DNA of 64,000 nucleotides from positions 1 to 64,000 of the IMG/VR virus record IMGVR_UViG_3300006921_000012, one strand, 5' to 3'. The notes beneath the pieces are model-generated. The model searched no databases. It was given only the letters and a program-made list of their open reading frames with translations, and was not told the DNA's origin. The stretch comes from a virus. Positions within the stretch are counted from its first letter, which is position 1; the number at the start of each line of letters is the position of its first letter. The position numbers and the translations under genes are program-made. Below are positions 22,943 to 32,766 of this stretch, one piece after another.

Positions 22943-23717
22943 TTAATAATTTTTCTTTTTGGTTTTCAATATCAGTTATGTCTTCTATTCTAAAACTGAG
23001 ATAAGGTGAAGAAGATTTTACATCAATAAAATTATAAACTTTATTCTCTAATTCGTAAACACCATACCCATGATTTTTAATGGTCTCTCCAAAATTTTGT
23101 TGAATAAGACTTCCTACCATGTATACCTTGGAGGTGTTATCAATATCAAATATTTGTCTTTTGTGTATGTCACCAGCTAATACAACATCTAGACCTTTAA
23201 ATTCTTCTAACGAATAACCGCTTTCGAACATAAACCCTAAATCTGTTTTACATCCTTCGATAGGTCCATGAAATAAACCTATTTTATGTTTATCGGCATC
23301 GCTGGGTATATCGGGTCTATCGTTTTCTTCCATAAGGGAATATACACACCATAAAACATTATCGTCTTCATAACAACCCTTATGTTTAAAATAGGTAATG
23401 TTTGGTTTATTTAAATTCTCAATAATCGGACTCAAGGTATCTAACCTATCTTGGTTGTTTTCTAAAAAGTCATGATTACCTATTAAAATTATAACAGGAC
23501 AAATAGCTTCACACTCATTGAGTACCCAACTTACTATATCTAATAACTCTGGAGTCATCTGATTTTTGGAGTGGACTAAATCACCAGTAAAAACAATCCT
23601 GTCGGGGTTTAGTTCTTTCCACTGTTGGAAACACTCCACTAGTACCTCTCTATATCTACTATGTTCTTTAAACAATCTGAGATGTAAATCTGAGAAATGT
23701 ATAATTTTATTAATCAT
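22935..23717 (-). CDS. SbcD/Mre11-like nuclease (T4 gp47 type)
   Basis: A 260-aa calcineurin-like phosphoesterase with all metal motifs: SDLHL (D10, H12), TGDLVH (D46), GNHDF (N81, H82), FHGP (H150) and GDIHKRQ (D183, H185). The protein is compact, with a short C-terminal domain. It should be the 3'-5' exonuclease/endonuclease partner of the SbcC-like ATPase. It overlaps the RecB-like nuclease gene by eight bases, so the recombination genes form one unit. Confidence 0.92.
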   Translation of the reverse strand: MINKIIHFSDLHLRLFKEHSRYREVLVECFQQWKELNPDRIVFTGDLVHSKNQMTPELLDIVSWVLNECEAICPVIILIGNHDFLENNQDRLDTLSPIIENLNKPNITYFKHKGCYEDDNVLWCVYSLMEENDRPDIPSDADKHKIGLFHGPIEGCKTDLGFMFESGYSLEEFKGLDVVLAGDIHKRQIFDIDNTSKVYMVGSLIQQNFGETIKNHGYGVYELENKVYNFIDVKSSSPYLSFRIEDITDIENQKEKLLNV

Positions 23718-24480
23718 TTTTCTTATATTCTTTTAACATGTCTCCTATCTCCTTACGGTAGTCTCTACATTTTATTGGTTCGTAGTTATCATTTTTCTCA
23801 TTAAACCATACAATGTAAGAATCACCTAGGTTTAAATTAGTGTTCTTTTCTATGATGTAACGATATAAAGATAATTGTAAGGAATATGTATTAAATTCAC
23901 AAACATCTAAATGTGATAATGGTTCTTTAAATTGTTGCCATCTATTACTTCTCTTAATTTCTTTATTTGTCTTCCAATCCCAAATCTGTAATTCTTCCGA
24001 TTTACTATTCCAAAATAATTGGTCAACCATTCCACATATTCCTAATTCTTCATCACCAACAATAACCTCAGATTTAATAGGTATTAATTTTCCATATGAT
24101 TCCTCATAAAATTTATCAAATAAAACTAATAATTTATCATAATCTTCTTTTACGTCATTATTCCCCAATATTCTTACGACTCTTTCTGTTGGATAGGGAA
24201 AGACTTTATTATTTAGATAGTTCTCGGCATATTCGTGAAAAAGTGTTCCTTTCTCACAAGAATATTCTGATTTATCTTTCCATTCCTTTAATATTTCTTC
24301 CTTCGTTATACCTCTTTCATCAGCTTTTTTTTGTGACCAATACTCACTATCAAACTTTTGTTTAAATTTTGATATTAACTGAGTTGCTGATGTCATTTTT
24401 TTATCCCCAATGTAATATGTGTGGGGTTCGTCATAATATTTAATATTATTAAAAATACTTAATTCTACACTTATATCCAT
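23710..24480 (-). CDS. PD-(D/E)XK nuclease, RecB/Cas4-like
   Basis: A 256-aa protein with the RecB-family nuclease layout: TSATQLISKF, GTLFHEYAE (motif with His), LGICGMVDQLF (motif II Asp), LQIWDWKTNKE (motif III DxK) and the QxxxY-type YSLQLSLYRYIIE. No Cys cluster for an iron-sulfur site is obvious. It probably processes DNA ends in recombination or degrades host DNA. It lies between the primase and the SbcD-like gene with three-base and overlapping junctions. Confidence 0.85.
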   Translation of the reverse strand: MDISVELSIFNNIKYYDEPHTYYIGDKKMTSATQLISKFKQKFDSEYWSQKKADERGITKEEILKEWKDKSEYSCEKGTLFHEYAENYLNNKVFPYPTERVVRILGNNDVKEDYDKLLVLFDKFYEESYGKLIPIKSEVIVGDEELGICGMVDQLFWNSKSEELQIWDWKTNKEIKRSNRWQQFKEPLSHLDVCEFNTYSLQLSLYRYIIEKNTNLNLGDSYIVWFNEKNDNYEPIKCRDYRKEIGDMLKEYKKND

Positions 24481-24483
24481 ATT

Positions 24484-25407
24484 TTATTTTTTTTCTAGTT
24501 CAACGAAACTTAAAGAGGATAAATCACCTTTTAAGTCTCCTATATCTTTATCTTTAGGTAATTTTAATACCTTAATTCGTTTATGTAATCTTCCACCATT
24601 TAACTTATTAAAAAGTTGTTCAGTAGAACTCCAAGCATCCCCATCTAAACATATTATAATATTCGCGGTAGCTTTTTTATATATCTCAGACCAGAGATAT
24701 TCTGAAACAGTCTTACCTAATAAGGGGATTGCATTAGGTAAAAAAATCATATCAAAAACACCTTCTACTAAATAAATGTCCTCATTCCAATTAATATTAT
24801 CTTCATTAAATATAATATTCTCTTTTTGAACTTTTGGATTTTTGTATTTTAGTTTGGTCTTAACATAACTTCTCGCAACAAAGTAATTTAGTTCGCCTTC
24901 TTTATCGTAAGAAGGAAAAATAATTCTGTGACTATATTTTCCTGTAATAGTATAACCTAATTTATATTTTTTTATATACTCTTTAGTTATACCTCTTTTG
25001 GTAAGGTAGTTAATTGCTTCTTTATACCTCATATCTAGTTTATTCCCATCTAATAAAGATGTAAATCCTTGAGGGATAACCATTTCATCATACTCTTCCT
25101 CGTTATCTTTAAATTTTTCGGGTACCGCTAATTTAAAAATCTTCTTTTGTTGTGGAGTTCCCCACCTACCCATAAGATAATGTAGTCTTCCTTTGGTGTT
25201 GTTGGTATCTGAACATGCCCAACATTTGTAGATGTTCTTTTTATAGTTTATCTCTAGATTTCCTTTTCCATCCCCCTTATCTAACCCTTTTATATCAAAA
25301 GAACAGGTAGGACAATCAAAAGAAATTTGGCCTGAATGTGAGTTATGATTTTTCCATTCACCAAATACATCTTGTAATACATCAACTATTAAATCGAAAT
25401 CTGCCAT
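24484..25407 (-). CDS. DnaG-type DNA primase
   Basis: A 307-aa primase. The N-terminal zinc domain has C32 and C35 (FDCPTCSFD) and C62 and C65 (YKCWACSD). A linker follows with RGITKEYIKKYKLGYTITGK, then the TOPRIM domain, with YLVEGVFDMIFLP at about 216 and IICLDGDAW at about 254. The catalytic Glu and DxD are present. No helicase domain is attached, so a separate helicase must be encoded elsewhere. It makes primers for lagging-strand synthesis. Confidence 0.88.
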   Translation of the reverse strand: MADFDLIVDVLQDVFGEWKNHNSHSGQISFDCPTCSFDIKGLDKGDGKGNLEINYKKNIYKCWACSDTNNTKGRLHYLMGRWGTPQQKKIFKLAVPEKFKDNEEEYDEMVIPQGFTSLLDGNKLDMRYKEAINYLTKRGITKEYIKKYKLGYTITGKYSHRIIFPSYDKEGELNYFVARSYVKTKLKYKNPKVQKENIIFNEDNINWNEDIYLVEGVFDMIFLPNAIPLLGKTVSEYLWSEIYKKATANIIICLDGDAWSSTEQLFNKLNGGRLHKRIKVLKLPKDKDIGDLKGDLSSLSFVELEKK

Positions 25408-25444
25408 GTTAGAAATTTACACAACAAATGGGTAGGAGTCAAAT

Positions 25445-26038
25445 CTACCAGATGTCTTCCTTACACATATATCCTTTTACACAGGTGTAAGCATCTGCCA
25501 TATCAAAACATTCTTTTTTTAAGGTATTATTACGAGTATAAAACCACTCAATCTTTGGTTCTAATTCTCTCACCTCTTCCCAAATGATTTTTTTCTTATC
25601 ACATCCTTTTGGAAATTGTCCGAAAAGTACTCTTTTTCCTTTTCCGTTTTCTCTTACTAGTTTTGGGAATGCGTACTTTCTTGCATTGTACGTGGATATA
25701 AATTTAGGTATTATACCTAATACATCATACACTATTTTTACAATCATCGCATTATATCTTAATAAAGTACCAACCGTATAAATGTTATTAGAAGTTAATA
25801 AAGGTTCTTCTATTATCACCTCCACAATACCTAAATCTTTTACTTCTTGTAATTTCTTTTCAAAAGCTTCTGCCTTTTTTAAATGTTCTTCTATCTTATA
25901 TTCTGGTTTAGGTTTTACAACAGGAGAGAAATGCGTAAGTTCTAATAGTTGTTTGTCAGCCATGTTGAATAATGCCCACCCAATTGTTTTTGTTGATATG
26001 TCCAAACCTAATACTTTAGGTAAATTTTTAAACTCCAT
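25445..26038 (-). CDS. RuvC-like Holliday junction resolvase
   Basis: A 197-aa RNase H-fold protein. VLGLDISTKTIGWALF supplies the first catalytic Asp (D13), EVIIEEPLL the Glu, and the C-terminal FDMADAY the final Asp pair. A central segment, LLRYNAMIVKIVYDVLGIIP, and ARKYAFPKLVR follow the pattern of Bacteroidota phage resolvases. It should cut branched DNA before packaging or during recombination. It ends the replication block; the structural block starts two bases further on. Confidence 0.82.
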   Translation of the reverse strand: MEFKNLPKVLGLDISTKTIGWALFNMADKQLLELTHFSPVVKPKPEYKIEEHLKKAEAFEKKLQEVKDLGIVEVIIEEPLLTSNNIYTVGTLLRYNAMIVKIVYDVLGIIPKFISTYNARKYAFPKLVRENGKGKRVLFGQFPKGCDKKKIIWEEVRELEPKIEWFYTRNNTLKKECFDMADAYTCVKGYMCKEDIW

Positions 26039-26039
26039 A

Positions 26040-27209
26040 TTAAAATCTAAATTTTAAATTAAAGTATGCTGGGTCAGATGCGTTTTTTTGTACTGGTCTA
26101 TCTGGTTTAGCTATAGCTAACATTGTTCCGTCGGAATCATACAAAGCAACCTCTGTAATATATGTAGGCTTTTGTACACTATCTAAATCATAGAATGTTC
26201 CTGCTCCTAATTCGTTGGTGTTTGGTAACATAACGGGACCAGTTAATACTGTTGGATTTAGGTCTGCAGCTGTAGTGTTTTGAGTTAAGTAGAACTCATT
26301 TGCTTCTGCTTTACACAGAACATTTAAAACCCATTGTTTTTCAAAACTAAAAAATTCTGCTGAATTAGTTGTGTCCGTAAAGTATACTTGGGTAAATGCT
26401 GAACTAGTTCCTGTATATGCCCCACCAGCTAACTTTGTAGTTGCAGAATAATTAAATCCGTCTACTAGGGTTGGGTGTGTAAGTACACAGAATCCTTTAT
26501 CTAAATAACATATTCCAACTGGTTCATCTACACCATCTCCCGCATCTGTTGCTTGTGCTATTACTTTATTAGTATCGAAATCATGAGCGTTTACTACACC
26601 GTCTTGATATCCTTTAGGAATTTGAGTTAGAGTATACGATGTAGACCATAATCCCCCATTTACTGGTGATTTAATTTGGTCACTAAATAGGAAAGCGACA
26701 TTAGTACTTAAGTCTCCAACACCTGGATTAGGTACTGGTGGAACATAATTAAAAGCTGATGTATGTCCAAACACTTCAGCTTCTATACTAGGGTCACTAG
26801 ATGCGTTGTACCCCGCATAATATGAACTATAACAAGTAATGTAGGTTTTGGAACCACCACTCCATACTTGGGTTTTTAATCTGATTGTTCTACCGTCTAT
26901 TAACTCTCCGTATGTATTTTTTGGAAATTCTACCACTACAGCGGTAGATGCTGTATCTATATCCTTCAAAGCATTACTCCCCCAATCAATATCCCATCCT
27001 GTTACTTCAAAATTTGCTGCGGGTAAACCAAATGCAGGATATAAATTAGAAAAAGGTCTTCCGTTACTTGGGTCTCTCTGAATTTTAGTAAATCTTAGTG
27101 TTGACCCTTGTAATTGATTATACCCATTGAATGCTGGGTTTAATGTACCAAAAGGTATTATCTCTGAGGTTATTGTTTTGTCTCCGGGTGCTATATTTTT
27201 ATATTCCAT
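26040..27209 (-). CDS. Tail/baseplate protein with ITExxLYD C-terminal module, 389 aa
   Basis: A beta-rich, Gly/Thr/Asn-rich protein typical of a tail appendage (DKTITSEIIPFGTLNPAFNG; GLWSTSYTLTQIPKGYQDGV). The last 45 residues contain PTYITEVALYDSDGTMLAIAKP, which matches the C terminus of the 801-aa protein (VRITEIGLFDASKDLMAIAK), so the two share a module related to phage collar or fibre-attachment domains. It is the last gene of the tail block. No host-like repeats are visible. Confidence 0.65.
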   Translation of the reverse strand: MEYKNIAPGDKTITSEIIPFGTLNPAFNGYNQLQGSTLRFTKIQRDPSNGRPFSNLYPAFGLPAANFEVTGWDIDWGSNALKDIDTASTAVVVEFPKNTYGELIDGRTIRLKTQVWSGGSKTYITCYSSYYAGYNASSDPSIEAEVFGHTSAFNYVPPVPNPGVGDLSTNVAFLFSDQIKSPVNGGLWSTSYTLTQIPKGYQDGVVNAHDFDTNKVIAQATDAGDGVDEPVGICYLDKGFCVLTHPTLVDGFNYSATTKLAGGAYTGTSSAFTQVYFTDTTNSAEFFSFEKQWVLNVLCKAEANEFYLTQNTTAADLNPTVLTGPVMLPNTNELGAGTFYDLDSVQKPTYITEVALYDSDGTMLAIAKPDRPVQKNASDPAYFNLKFRF

Positions 27210-27220
27210 TTATTTGTACT

Positions 27221-27649
27221 TTAATATCCATTATTACCACCATTTCTTGTCATGTCAAGTCTTACAGTAGATTTAGTTTGTGAAACAGCCATTGTATCAT
27301 CTGTTTGCCAAGGTAATGTGGTTTTACCTGGGAAAAAGAATCTTTGATAATATAGACTCGATGTATTTTTATTTGCTTTGTTTAAGTAAGTATTTATTAC
27401 ACTTGATACCGCGGCAAACATTTTACCACCAGTACTGTAATCACCTTCTTTATTAGCTACAGAAAGAAGTTTAGCTGGTTTATAGCTTTTACTTACTTTT
27501 TCACCATAAGTTACTTTCCCAATTAAAGGTTCTGAATTGTTTCCATTATCTAAATAATTAATTCCTCCTTTTGGGTAATCCATTTTATTGTTTTTACCAA
27601 AATTGTCATTAAACTGACCTACCAAATTTTGTGTTATATCTCCTATCAT
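27221..27649 (-). CDS. Structural-region protein, 142 aa
   Basis: A polar protein (GDITQNLVGQFNDNFGKNNK, YPKGGINYLDNGNNSEPLIG) with a central helix (MFAAVSSVINTYLNKANKNT) and a basic, Asn/Gly-rich end. The ATG overlaps the stop of the upstream 564-aa gene by four bases, which implies translational coupling. It is probably a small tail component or a chaperone for the neighbouring appendage. No family is recognised. Confidence 0.55.
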   Translation of the reverse strand: MIGDITQNLVGQFNDNFGKNNKMDYPKGGINYLDNGNNSEPLIGKVTYGEKVSKSYKPAKLLSVANKEGDYSTGGKMFAAVSSVINTYLNKANKNTSSLYYQRFFFPGKTTLPWQTDDTMAVSQTKSTVRLDMTRNGGNNGY

Positions 27650-29340
27650 GTGTTCAATATTATTTGTCTATAAATACTTTCCCCACTAGTTGTAACTGCG
27701 TGAGTAGGGTTAGAAGTGTAATGTCCTCCCATGGACTTATATCCAGCTCCGTATATTTGAACAGCTGGGGAATTAAATACCAACCATCTACCCGCACTTG
27801 TCGGTGTAGCTGCTTGCCAAGTGAATGTCGGTTGTAACGCAGGTATACTCAATATAAATGATAAAGTAACCTTACATGACTTATATTTCTTGGACGTATC
27901 TTGTGGGGTGATACGTAAACTAATGTTAAATGAATATACAGCATCTTTACCTGTTCCACTTGTCGTTACCCAATTAGAGACTTCAGGGTCTTTACTTAAA
28001 GCGTAAAAGAAGTCTTCTGTTTGTTGTACAATTCTCGCTAATCCTATATTTGGTTCTTGTGTAAGGTTTCTTCTATTCATTCTTAGAGTCTGTGGTAAAT
28101 TACCACTAGTCTGGTTAGTTAACTCTAATTCCGGTGTTCCCGCAAAAAAGTTTAGTGCTGTTTCTGTGGAAGTAGTAGAATTCCTAATACCAGTACTACC
28201 TAAATAATCACTATTTTCCTTTCCTCTAAATCTCTTATCTCCTGGTTCATTATTAATTTGATTAGTTTGTAGTGGATAATAGTAATTAGTGGAGGTGTTA
28301 TTGTTATCTACAATTCTTGCTGAAGGACTTAATGTTTCTAATCCTGTTGCATTTAATATAGTACTATAACTACTATTTTCAATAATCTGTGGGTGATAAT
28401 AACCACCAGCGTCTTCTCTTATCCCATACTCTGGATATACTTGAGTTTTCTTATTGATGATGTTACCTACAACATAACCATAGTCCGCTAAAGCATTACA
28501 AATGGATAAAGGTCCTGAACCGTTAAACACTCCTTGGTCATTACTAAGACCTTCAGTAGCTACAGTAAATGGTGATATATAAGCTCTAGTTTTTCTAGTT
28601 CCAATTTTTGCTGTTTTATCAACATTATTCGTTACAGTCTCGTTATTTGGATTTACTAACGCTGCACTAGTTAACTTTCTTAATAAGTGACCATCTTTCG
28701 GTGATTCTGGTTCAATTTTAACACTACAGTTCTTTATGTTTCCACCTTCAGACACATAAAAACCATCTACTAAATTTGCAAACCATCCTCTACCAAGACC
28801 ATATTCCATATCTTCAAATAGTTGGGTGTATCTCGCACTATAGTTTCTTCCTTGAGCGTCTTGTATGGTACCAAAATAATTAGTAAAAGTGGTTGCTGTC
28901 ATACCATTCCATTGGTGGTATGGTATTTGTGTCATTGCTAATGCCTTTAATGATGTAAACATATCCGCAACGTAGAATTTAACAGTAGCGTCGGTTGAGT
29001 AGTCCATCTTAGCACTTGCCGATGTACTACGGAATCCAGCGACTAAAGAACCTACTGGTGTTAAAGACGGTAACACGGTTGCTTGACCTAGTGTATATTC
29101 TAACTTTCTTTTTATGTCATATCCTCCATTAACACCAAATATACAATTTAAATGTTCTCCAGTTACATCCGGAACTTCTCCGGAAGATAATTGTAAGGCG
29201 TTACGGTAATCTACATCCGTATCTCCCAATGCAAACTTTACCATATTATCCGCGAGACTTCCTTGTAAGAGAAGCTTTCTACCCGCAGCTGTCATATGTA
29301 AATCTAAATATAATGTTGTTGCTTTAGTTATGTATCCCAT
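27646..29340 (-). CDS. Tail appendage protein with LTxxGR N-terminal module, 564 aa
   Basis: The N terminus reads LDLHMTAAGRKLLLQGSLAD followed by VKFALGDTDVDYRN. The same module, 'LTxxGRkxLxxGxL...FxLGDxDxDY', begins the 801-aa protein and, in divergent form, the 1119-aa protein. The remainder is beta-rich with many Asn/Thr/Ser turns (GIRNSTTSTETALNFFAGTP). The C-terminal part (YKSCKVTLSFILSIPALQPT) is beta-sandwich-like. It probably attaches to the baseplate through the N-terminal module. Confidence 0.7.
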   Translation of the reverse strand: MGYITKATTLYLDLHMTAAGRKLLLQGSLADNMVKFALGDTDVDYRNALQLSSGEVPDVTGEHLNCIFGVNGGYDIKRKLEYTLGQATVLPSLTPVGSLVAGFRSTSASAKMDYSTDATVKFYVADMFTSLKALAMTQIPYHQWNGMTATTFTNYFGTIQDAQGRNYSARYTQLFEDMEYGLGRGWFANLVDGFYVSEGGNIKNCSVKIEPESPKDGHLLRKLTSAALVNPNNETVTNNVDKTAKIGTRKTRAYISPFTVATEGLSNDQGVFNGSGPLSICNALADYGYVVGNIINKKTQVYPEYGIREDAGGYYHPQIIENSSYSTILNATGLETLSPSARIVDNNNTSTNYYYPLQTNQINNEPGDKRFRGKENSDYLGSTGIRNSTTSTETALNFFAGTPELELTNQTSGNLPQTLRMNRRNLTQEPNIGLARIVQQTEDFFYALSKDPEVSNWVTTSGTGKDAVYSFNISLRITPQDTSKKYKSCKVTLSFILSIPALQPTFTWQAATPTSAGRWLVFNSPAVQIYGAGYKSMGGHYTSNPTHAVTTSGESIYRQIILNT

Positions 29341-29397
29341 TTGTAATTATCTTTTATTCTATAATTATCTTAATAATCATTTATTATTAGTAAACTG

Positions 29398-32300
29398 TTA
29401 AGTGCTTAACCATTTTATTCTCCATCCGTTAAACTTATTACCAATTATCCTTATTCTTTTTGTTTTTATCTGTACTTTCCCATCTAATTCCACCGCTAAG
29501 GTCACACAATATTCATCTTCTTCATATTTCCAATAATGACCTTCAACTTTATTTCTAATACCATTTAAGTAGGTGAATGTTTCTAAATCTCCCGGTACTG
29601 ATTTTTTATTTATCTCTGATGCATCTACTTTCTTACACGCTTTTAATTGAGGTTTAAAACCGGGTTTTAAAAACGTTTTCAATCCTGATTCTATAATCCA
29701 TTTGAATTTTGCTTGACCTTTTACTACTTTAGTATTTCCAATGTAGGTCTCACTATTAAAGACCAAGTCATAGTCTATATATGTTTCATCATTATATTGA
29801 TACGTGTATGGTTGTAAAATCGCATTCATGTCTACCACTAAACCAGTCCTTGCATTTCTATTAACTGTAGTTGTCATGTTTCGTTGGTTTTCACCCCAGA
29901 TACCCATTTCTCCAGTATTGTCTAATGTTTGTAAAGAATCGATTGGTGCTGGTGTGGCAGCACTTCTATACGCGTCTGGTGTTAATTCATTTTCAGCCAT
30001 TGCATTATTAGAAGAAACTCTTTGTTGTACCCCACCCAGAAGGGAACCATAACTACTCATTCGTACTTGAGAGCTCATTAGTGGTAAAGGTCCACAACCT
30101 ATTTCTTCTACCGTAGGTGGTACCACTGGGGGTCCACACGGTGGGTTAGGGCATGGATTAACAACTGTAGGGTCTGGTGGTCCTATTCTATTAATAAATA
30201 CCGCGGGTAAACATTGACAATATGTGCATTCATATCCCGCATAAATCTGAGTAGTTCCTGTAATAAAGTCAGTTAGGTCGGTTTGGAATGACGTTCCAGC
30301 AAATATAGCAGCACCGGGGCATGCAGCTGTAGTAGTTGCTTGTACACATCCAACCCCCGTATTGATGCCCCAACCATAATGTCTTAAACCAGCATGATTA
30401 CAGACGTTGTCCCAAGTTGCACTTGCAAAAGATTGTATAGTTGTAGGCGTACCATTTATATCTACGGCGGGTGCCATTTGTCCTGTACCACTACCATCGA
30501 TACCACCCCACGCTGGGGTTGTTGTAGGACTATAAGGGAATGCTGGTCTTTGATATGTTACTGGTATAAGGGTACTGTATGGGTTTGCACCTGTTAAGGC
30601 TATTAGTGGATGCCATGGATAAGACTTATTACCATTTGGTGCAACCCCTGAATTATCCCCATATATAGTTAGGTTTATTTCACCTAATCCTGATAATGGA
30701 ACTGTTCCTCCCATTATTGCACCATATGCATGTTGTAAAAAGTGACTATAAGTCAAAACGTTTTTTTGTACTGCAGCGTATTGGAACCCTCTAAATGTGT
30801 CATAAAAAGGCAACGTCCTCATAAATAAATCTTGTGAATATTGCCAATCTGGTGTTGGTTGCCAACGTACATTTACTAACTCAAATGGATTTCCGACTGG
30901 ACCTAAAGTAGCAGCGTATCCATTAGTACCTGTCCCATACCTTTCTGCACCATTCCAATCCCAACCCATCGCTCGGCTTAAGTTAGCAGTGGTATATGAA
31001 GCCCCACCAAATGCTGTACTTGAACCTGCTGCTCCACTTCCAGAACCATGGTATCCCATATCATGGAAAGCTATATCTGTAGACGTTGTTGTAGTTGCAG
31101 GATTAGCACCCCAAGTTGCTATGGTAGATGTAGAAGGGCTTCCTAAGTTGACTGTCCCACTACCGTAATAAGTTTTATCACCTAAAGGCATAATACCACC
31201 CCAATTATTACTATCACCAACAGCTGTTTCGTCGGTGGTAGATATAACTAATACATTTCTATCACCACCTTTAAAAGTTTCACACGGACAAGCAAGTGGT
31301 TGTTTAGTAAAATTTGTAGTTCCTGTTATAGCTACATAAGTTAAAGGACTTGCTGTTAAAGCATGGTGAGGGTCGGATATTCCCCACATATATCCCACAT
31401 TCTGTTTGTTTGCCAAGATTACAGTAGTTCCCGTAGAAACTTCTACCTGATTATTAAATGGGTTACCACATTCATTACAACCAAATAAACTACCCGTATC
31501 TCTAAAATCATCTGAACAACAATTTTGTTGACATAAAACATCTAAATTATATGAGGTTGGGTTTTGGAGTGTAACCGCTCTATTTATTCCACTATAAATA
31601 AATCGAGTATCAAATTGTGGTAATGATTGTACATATGGGTCCGCAAATGTAGTACCAGATAACTCCCATGGAGAATATAAAGTATTAAATGGTGTTGCAG
31701 TAAAAGGTTGGGTTCCTGAACTTAGACCTACACCATTTGCGTAACAGTCTGGTGCGTCCTCTCCAAAAGCTATCGGATAATTGGCCCACTCACCACTTAA
31801 ATTTGTATAATAAGAAAAGGCCTTTCCACTTTCTACCCAATTCATAGTACACCCAGTTACAAACCACTCCATTTTACTACCTCTCATATCACTATTACTG
31901 GTGATATCGGTTGTCGTACCAGGTGGGTACACTCCAAAACCTGCTAGGTAACCATTATTTACATTTATACCACTCCATAATCCTGTTACACTAAATAACC
32001 TAGGACCATAACCCACATCTTGGTCAGCTACTTGGAATGGGAATCCTGTAGATGCATTTGCACCTTCATAAACTGTATTAGTAGCACCCATTCCTTGATT
32101 TCCACCCCCATACCATGTTGTATAACCTTGAGAATTAGGATTTGTTGAGGTTACATTATAAGAACAAGTGTCTAATTCTCCATGCCATGGATAATATGAG
32201 GCATTTACCCATCTTTCACCAAATACGGGTATATGAAATACACTTCCCGTCCAACCTGTATTAATGTTTGTTCTATAGTTGGTCGCCCAGGCATCAATTC

Positions 32301-32757
32301 CATTTTTAGCCGCTGTACCTGTCGCTAATAATACACTGGTAACATCATAAAAAGCATAAATGTTAGTACAACTTAAAAATGCAGAGTTTCCAGTTATAGG
32401 GTGACAATTTATAATTGGTCTTCCTCTGTGTCCTCTCACATCTGTCATATCAAACCATTCCGTAGTTGCTGTTAAAGGATTTACAAAGTGTTCTTGTAAA
32501 TTAGCTATGATAGCTAAACCTAAATCATTATTTAGAGTTTGTGTACTACCTGGTAGACTAGTGTTTTGTGGTTGGGGAGAAACTCCGTTATCCCAGTATT
32601 GAGATGTCTTTCTGTAGTCCCAATCATCATCATAAAATGTAAATCGCTGGATGAGTTCTTTTAGACCTAATCCATTCGGCTTAACCATTCTCTCCTTACC
32701 TTTATCGGTAAGGAACATCTCAAGTGATTTTATTTTATTAAATTCTAAAAATCCCAT
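29398..32757 (-). CDS. Large tail protein with vWA-like module, 1119 aa
   Basis: The N terminus (MFLTDKGKERMVKPNGLGLK, then FTFYDDDWDYRKT) is a divergent copy of the LTxxGR module. Around residue 130 IYAFYDVTS and around 500 RNVLVISTTDET resemble the first strand and metal site, and a later strand, of a von Willebrand A domain. Matching segments occur in the 3015-aa protein, together with FGWD/YGWG, and FxTDLTDFITGTT compared with FNKDLLDFLKGDT. The protein is rich in Gly, Thr and Asn and has Cys clusters (CQQNCCSDDF, CTYCQC). The last 150 residues form a separate, compact domain. Confidence 0.65.
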   Translation of the reverse strand: MGFLEFNKIKSLEMFLTDKGKERMVKPNGLGLKELIQRFTFYDDDWDYRKTSQYWDNGVSPQPQNTSLPGSTQTLNNDLGLAIIANLQEHFVNPLTATTEWFDMTDVRGHRGRPIINCHPITGNSAFLSCTNIYAFYDVTSVLLATGTAAKNGIDAWATNYRTNINTGWTGSVFHIPVFGERWVNASYYPWHGELDTCSYNVTSTNPNSQGYTTWYGGGNQGMGATNTVYEGANASTGFPFQVADQDVGYGPRLFSVTGLWSGINVNNGYLAGFGVYPPGTTTDITSNSDMRGSKMEWFVTGCTMNWVESGKAFSYYTNLSGEWANYPIAFGEDAPDCYANGVGLSSGTQPFTATPFNTLYSPWELSGTTFADPYVQSLPQFDTRFIYSGINRAVTLQNPTSYNLDVLCQQNCCSDDFRDTGSLFGCNECGNPFNNQVEVSTGTTVILANKQNVGYMWGISDPHHALTASPLTYVAITGTTNFTKQPLACPCETFKGGDRNVLVISTTDETAVGDSNNWGGIMPLGDKTYYGSGTVNLGSPSTSTIATWGANPATTTTSTDIAFHDMGYHGSGSGAAGSSTAFGGASYTTANLSRAMGWDWNGAERYGTGTNGYAATLGPVGNPFELVNVRWQPTPDWQYSQDLFMRTLPFYDTFRGFQYAAVQKNVLTYSHFLQHAYGAIMGGTVPLSGLGEINLTIYGDNSGVAPNGNKSYPWHPLIALTGANPYSTLIPVTYQRPAFPYSPTTTPAWGGIDGSGTGQMAPAVDINGTPTTIQSFASATWDNVCNHAGLRHYGWGINTGVGCVQATTTAACPGAAIFAGTSFQTDLTDFITGTTQIYAGYECTYCQCLPAVFINRIGPPDPTVVNPCPNPPCGPPVVPPTVEEIGCGPLPLMSSQVRMSSYGSLLGGVQQRVSSNNAMAENELTPDAYRSAATPAPIDSLQTLDNTGEMGIWGENQRNMTTTVNRNARTGLVVDMNAILQPYTYQYNDETYIDYDLVFNSETYIGNTKVVKGQAKFKWIIESGLKTFLKPGFKPQLKACKKVDASEINKKSVPGDLETFTYLNGIRNKVEGHYWKYEEDEYCVTLAVELDGKVQIKTKRIRIIGNKFNGWRIKWLST

Positions 32758-32766
32758 TTACTAATA